A DNA stretch of 8,396 nt from Oscillospiraceae bacterium. GTDB lineage: Bacteria > Bacillota > Clostridia > Oscillospirales > Ruminococcaceae. Positions 6,112 to 8,396 of this stretch are shown here, one piece after another. The stretch lies in the NCBI GenBank assembly GCA_003453215.1, contig DMMB01000043.1:1-8396 (forward strand), given 5' to 3'. Position numbers and translations under genes: made by a program. Under the pieces are notes generated by a model. The model was given only the letters and a program-made list of their open reading frames with translations. It was not told the DNA's origin and searched no databases. The stretch's first letter is position 1; every line of letters starts with the position of its first letter.

Positions 6112-6140
6112 TTGCATTTTTGATACTTCAGCGGTATACT
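6112..6140 (+). promoter_or_regulatory. Sigma-A promoter of yedF
   Basis: -35 TTGCAT (6112-6117) and -10 TATACT (6135-6140) are separated by 17 bases. The start would be near 6147. An AGGAGG ribosome binding site at 6172-6177 lies ten bases before the yedF ATG. The -35 region sits within a nested dyad shared with the divergent acyltransferase promoter. Confidence 0.75.
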
Positions 6141-6187
6141 ATGGGCAGAATATCCATTCCAATCTTTTTACAGGAGGAAACGATTTT

Positions 6188-6787
6188 ATGAACCATATTG
6201 ATGCCAAAGGAAAAGCCTGCCCCATGCCCGTAATGATGGCCAAAAAAGAGATGGATACCGGCTGCGAAGCGCTTTCCATCACAGTGGATAATGCCATTGC
6301 CGTACAGAACCTGAGCCGTTTGGCGGAAAGCCAGGGCTTTACTGCCGAAACAGCCGAAGAAAACGGCTGCTATACCGTTACCATGCACCGTACCGGCGCC
6401 CCCGCCCAGGCAATGCCCGAAGAACTGTTGAACTGCTCCGTTCCCGCCGCGGCCGATTACGTGGTATTTGCCGGCCGCGATGTTGTGGGCGAAGGTGACC
6501 CGGAGCTGGGGCATTCTCTCATCAAAATGTTCTTCTATACGCTCAGCGAAAAGCCCGACCTGCCCTCTGCCATCTGCTTTATGAATAACGGCGTGCGCCT
6601 GGTCACTGAAAATGAGCAGACCATCGAACATCTGAAGGTACTGGAGCAGAAAGGCGTTAAACTGATTGTCTGCGGCACCTGCCTTAATTTCTACGGTCTG
6701 ACTGATAAGCTGCAGTGCGGCACCATCGGCAATATGTATGATATTGTAGAAACCATGACCAAAGCAGGCAAAGTCATCACGGTGTAA
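6188..6787 (+). CDS. yedF: Sulfurtransferase-like selenium metabolism protein YedF
   Basis: This 199-residue soluble protein fuses an N-terminal TusA/SirA-like domain to a C-terminal DsrE-like domain, the architecture of the selenium-associated YedF family. The TusA part (about 3-66) has the invariant CPMPV (11-15), whose Cys carries persulfide in relatives. The C-terminal part (about 88-199) ends in VCGTCLNFYGL with Cys162 and Cys165, the expected DsrE-like cysteines. The family is known from genomes that make selenophosphate and is thought to shuttle selenium or sulfur as a persulfide/selenide carrier; its exact reaction is not settled. A strong AGGAGG fixes the ATG at 6188. It is monocistronic here, with its own promoter and terminator, and no selD, selA or selenoprotein gene is in the window. 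The length and both Cys sites are intact, so it is probably functional. Confidence 0.92.
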   Translation: MNHIDAKGKACPMPVMMAKKEMDTGCEALSITVDNAIAVQNLSRLAESQGFTAETAEENGCYTVTMHRTGAPAQAMPEELLNCSVPAAADYVVFAGRDVVGEGDPELGHSLIKMFFYTLSEKPDLPSAICFMNNGVRLVTENEQTIEHLKVLEQKGVKLIVCGTCLNFYGLTDKLQCGTIGNMYDIVETMTKAGKVITV

Positions 6788-6805
6788 AGCACCCCCGCCA
6801 CTTCT

Positions 6806-6838
6806 TTCCCCCGGTTCTTCCGCCGGGGGAATTTTTTT
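6806..6838 (+). terminator. Intrinsic terminator of yedF
   Basis: TTCCCCCGG (6806-6814) pairs perfectly with CCGGGGGAA (6823-6831) over an eight-base loop, and seven T follow (6832-6838). It lies 18 bases after the yedF stop codon. Confidence 0.93.
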
Positions 6839-6898
6839 GTCAAATTTTACGAACTGTGAATATTTTGCACCACTTTCCCCGCTTTGGGGCATGGTATC

Positions 6899-6927
6899 TT
6901 GATTTTGTAAAGTCGGCTCGTTATACT
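6899..6927 (+). promoter_or_regulatory. Promoter of the PAP2 gene
   Basis: -35 TTGATT (6899-6904) and -10 TATACT (6922-6927) have 17 bases between them. The start would be near 6934, just where a short hairpin begins (CGCT 6937-6940 pairing with AGCG 6945-6948, extended by flanking ATA/TAT). The leader is about 58 bases. The ribosome binding site GAGG (6978-6981) lies ten bases before the first of two adjacent ATG codons. Confidence 0.7.
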
Positions 6928-6991
6928 ATAGCATATCGCTATTTAGCGGTATTTACAAATTCAAATTATCTTTTTCCGAGGTCAAAACCCT

Positions 6992-7669
6992 ATGATGACA
7001 AAGCTGAAAGATTTTTTGCATAAGCGGCCCTCTGCCTGGTATATGCTGTACATTCCGGTCTATCTGCTGCTGTTTTTTATTGTGGAGCAGTTGGTTCCCT
7101 CCACCTGTGATTACTGGGTCAGTTATCTGCCGCTGGATGATCTTATCCCCTTCTGCGAATATTTTGTCATTTTTTACTGCCTGTGGTACCCACTGCTTAT
7201 CGGTACCGCCATTTACCTTTTTGCCAATGATGACCGCAGCTTCCGGCTGTATGGTCTTTTTATCATCATTGCTTTTACCGGCACGCTGCTGTTCTGCCTC
7301 ATTTTCCCCAATGGTCAAAATCTCCGCCCTGCCGAATTTACCAACCCCAACTTTTTCACCTGGCTGGTCGGTCGGCTATATAAGGCTGATACCAATACCA
7401 ATGTTATCCCCAGTATGCACGTGCTGGGCTGCATAGCAGCCGTTTTCGGGCTGTTCCGCTGCCGCACCACTCCCCGTTGGGCCAAAATCGGCGTAATCGT
7501 TCTCTCGGTGCTTATTAATTGCTCCACAGTGTTCATTAAGCAGCACAGCATCCTCGATGTCATCGTCGCGCTCATCGTCTGCGTGGTGCTGTACCTTGTG
7601 GTTTTCGTCTGGCTGGATAAATACATCAAGCCCACGCCGCTCCCCCTGCCGGAGGACGCCAAAAGCTGA
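6992..7669 (+). CDS. PAP2-superfamily membrane phosphatase, AUR1-like (PAP2_3 type)
   Basis: This 225-residue integral membrane protein has about six hydrophobic helices (near 15-35, 52-76, 86-104, 142-156, 164-180 and 188-208). The three PAP2 catalytic motifs appear in order. Motif 1 is reduced to NGQNLRP (107-113, the upstream Lys missing), motif 2 is IPSMH (139-143), and motif 3 is STVFIKQHSILD (178-189), with His185 and Asp189 but Thr at the usual Arg. This pattern resembles the AUR1/inositol phosphorylceramide synthase-like branch rather than classic phosphatidate phosphatases. The enzyme probably hydrolyses or transfers a lipid phosphate at the membrane surface, perhaps phosphatidate, undecaprenyl-diphosphate or a phosphoglycolipid. 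The substrate cannot be read from sequence. The start at 6992 is favoured by RBS spacing, though the ATG at 6995 is possible. It has its own promoter and terminator. Confidence 0.9.
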   Translation: MMTKLKDFLHKRPSAWYMLYIPVYLLLFFIVEQLVPSTCDYWVSYLPLDDLIPFCEYFVIFYCLWYPLLIGTAIYLFANDDRSFRLYGLFIIIAFTGTLLFCLIFPNGQNLRPAEFTNPNFFTWLVGRLYKADTNTNVIPSMHVLGCIAAVFGLFRCRTTPRWAKIGVIVLSVLINCSTVFIKQHSILDVIVALIVCVVLYLVVFVWLDKYIKPTPLPLPEDAKS

Positions 7670-7683
7670 TTTTGCAAAATAAA

Positions 7684-7726
7684 AAGATAACCTCCCCTGG
7701 CTGTTTCGGCCGGGGGAGGATTTTTT
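7684..7726. terminator. Bidirectional terminator between the PAP2 and GNAT genes
   Basis: A 12-bp stem with two wobbles (7691-7702 with 7708-7719) closes the loop GTTTC. Six T follow on the plus strand (7721-7726). On the minus strand TTATCTTTTT follows. It lies 21 bases after the PAP2 stop codon and serves the convergent GNAT gene as well. Confidence 0.9.
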
Positions 7727-7763
7727 ATTTGTTTTTCGCCGGCCGGACCTTCCCCATCAGCAT

Positions 7764-8258
7764 TTACTTCTCCCTTATTTTATGGTAAGCCAGCCGCTCG
7801 CTGCCATCAGCCAGATAGATGATGCCGCACTGCTGAAATCCGTTTTTAGCAAGACAGCCCTGCATCGGGTGATTGATCCGGTGGGTATCGGCGCGGAGAT
7901 TGGGGTGCTGCTGCCAACACCATTCCAAGCAAAAGCTGCATACACCGCCGCGGTGCGCCCCTACTCCCAGCCGGTGGATTACACCATAGGGTTCTTCATT
8001 TTGCCATGCGCCATCATAAATTTTACGGTAGGTGGGTTCTTCCCCCACCGTAAAGCAAAATACCGCCAGCGGGGTGCCGTTCTCATCGCAGCAGAGGTAG
8101 CTTCTCCCGGCCGCTATATCTTCCGTCACCAGTTCCCGGCTGGGGTAGCCGCCGCCCCACTGCTGGTCATTGCCATTCTGGCGCATATACTGCCGGGCAT
8201 GGTCGTACAGAGCCATCGCAGCATCCAAATCTTCCATCTGGGTCGGGCGGATCAACAT
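7764..8258 (-). CDS. GNAT-family N-acetyltransferase
   Basis: This 164-residue cytoplasmic protein has the GNAT fold order. The N-terminal MLIRPTQMEDLDAAMALY strand-helix is followed by the beta hairpin SYLCCDENGTPLAVFCF (about 53-69). The acetyl-CoA pyrophosphate-binding stretch is HRLGVGAHRGG (95-105) followed by helix VCSFCLEWCWQ. The C-terminal DTHRINHPMQGCLAKNGF (about 124-141) is the usual N-x-x-M/A...LEKxGF element. It transfers an acetyl group from acetyl-CoA to an amine, but the acceptor is not identifiable from sequence. The ATG has AGGAGA about eight bases upstream. The adjacent ATG seven bases earlier is out of frame and too close to the RBS. The gene is single, with its own promoter and a shared terminator. 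It is Cys-rich for the family (seven Cys), as may be tolerated in an anaerobe. Confidence 0.9.
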   Translation of the reverse strand: MLIRPTQMEDLDAAMALYDHARQYMRQNGNDQQWGGGYPSRELVTEDIAAGRSYLCCDENGTPLAVFCFTVGEEPTYRKIYDGAWQNEEPYGVIHRLGVGAHRGGVCSFCLEWCWQQHPNLRADTHRINHPMQGCLAKNGFQQCGIIYLADGSERLAYHKIREK

Positions 8259-8297
8259 TCGTCATCTCTCCTTTGGGGCCTTTTCTATAATGGAGAT

Positions 8298-8326
8298 ACT
8301 ATAGCACACCGAAAAAAACAGTGCAA
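8298..8326 (-). promoter_or_regulatory. Promoter of the GNAT gene
   Basis: On the minus strand -35 TTGCAC (8321-8326) is followed after 17 bases by -10 TATAGT (8298-8303). The start would be near 8291, giving a leader of about 33 bases. A run of seven T lies within the spacer. Confidence 0.7.
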
Positions 8327-8340
8327 GGGGGATGTTTTAG

Positions 8341-8396
8341 GGCCCGCCGCCCTTTCGCCCCTGGGGCGAAATCCGCAAGCTGCGCTTGCGGCGGCC
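8341..8396. repeat. Tandem GC-rich hairpins at the window edge
   Basis: Two strong inverted repeats lie back to back. TTTCGCCCC (8353-8361) pairs with GGGGCGAAA (8363-8371), and CCGCAAGC (8373-8380) pairs with GCTTGCGG (8384-8391) around TGC. The flanks GGCCCGCCGCC (8341-8351) and GCGGCC (8391-8396) are also partly complementary, so the whole could fold as a branched structure. There is no T-run on the minus side, and the plus side leaves the window. It may be an intergenic palindromic repeat or the edge of a terminator for a gene outside. Confidence 0.5.

Noticed and set aside
6128..6892. A 254-codon open frame on the minus strand opposite yedF
   Set aside because: It spans the yedF terminator and ribosome binding site and is antisense to intact TusA and DsrE-like domains, so it is a shadow frame.
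1..8396. CRISPR array, tRNA, rRNA, transposon ends or phage genes
   Set aside because: No regularly spaced repeats, no cloverleaf candidates and no transposase, integrase or structural genes were seen on either strand.

Overview
The window reads as ordinary chromosomal DNA of a low- to mid-GC anaerobic Firmicute, most likely a gut clostridium of the Oscillospiraceae/Ruminococcaceae type. This is inferred from four things: a T-box riboswitch, strong AGGAGG-type ribosome binding sites, clean sigma-A promoters with 17-base spacers, and a selenium-linked YedF protein. No sequence search was run. There is no sign of phage, transposon, CRISPR array, tRNA or rRNA.

Left part (about 20-2640, minus strand): a tight three-gene operon with its own promoter. 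It encodes a CobW/HypB/UreG-type P-loop GTPase with several Cys pairs, an ABC-type ATPase with an extra helical N-terminus and no permease partner, and a DUF4213/DUF364 protein of the putative heavy-metal-chelation family. The first two genes overlap by one base and the last two are one base apart. This is the least understood unit in the window and looks like a metal or metallocofactor handling module of unknown target.

Middle (about 2670-4511, minus strand): an alanine/glycine:cation (AGCS) symporter preceded by a 339-base leader that folds as a T-box riboswitch. The leader has a promoter, Stem I landmarks, a GCU (alanine) specifier candidate, the T-box GGTGGTACCACG and a wobble-rich terminator. 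The specifier and the transporter agree, so the gene is probably switched on when tRNA-Ala is uncharged.

Right part (4512-8396): single-gene units of everyday function. They are thioredoxin (+), a PlsC-like acyltransferase (-, TTG start), selenium-linked YedF (+), an AUR1-like PAP2 membrane phosphatase (+) and a GNAT acetyltransferase (-). Each has a recognisable promoter. The convergent pairs trxA/acyltransferase and PAP2/GNAT share bidirectional terminators. Acyltransferase and yedF are divergent and their promoters sit on a nested imperfect dyad. The last 55 bases hold two strong back-to-back hairpins of unknown role.
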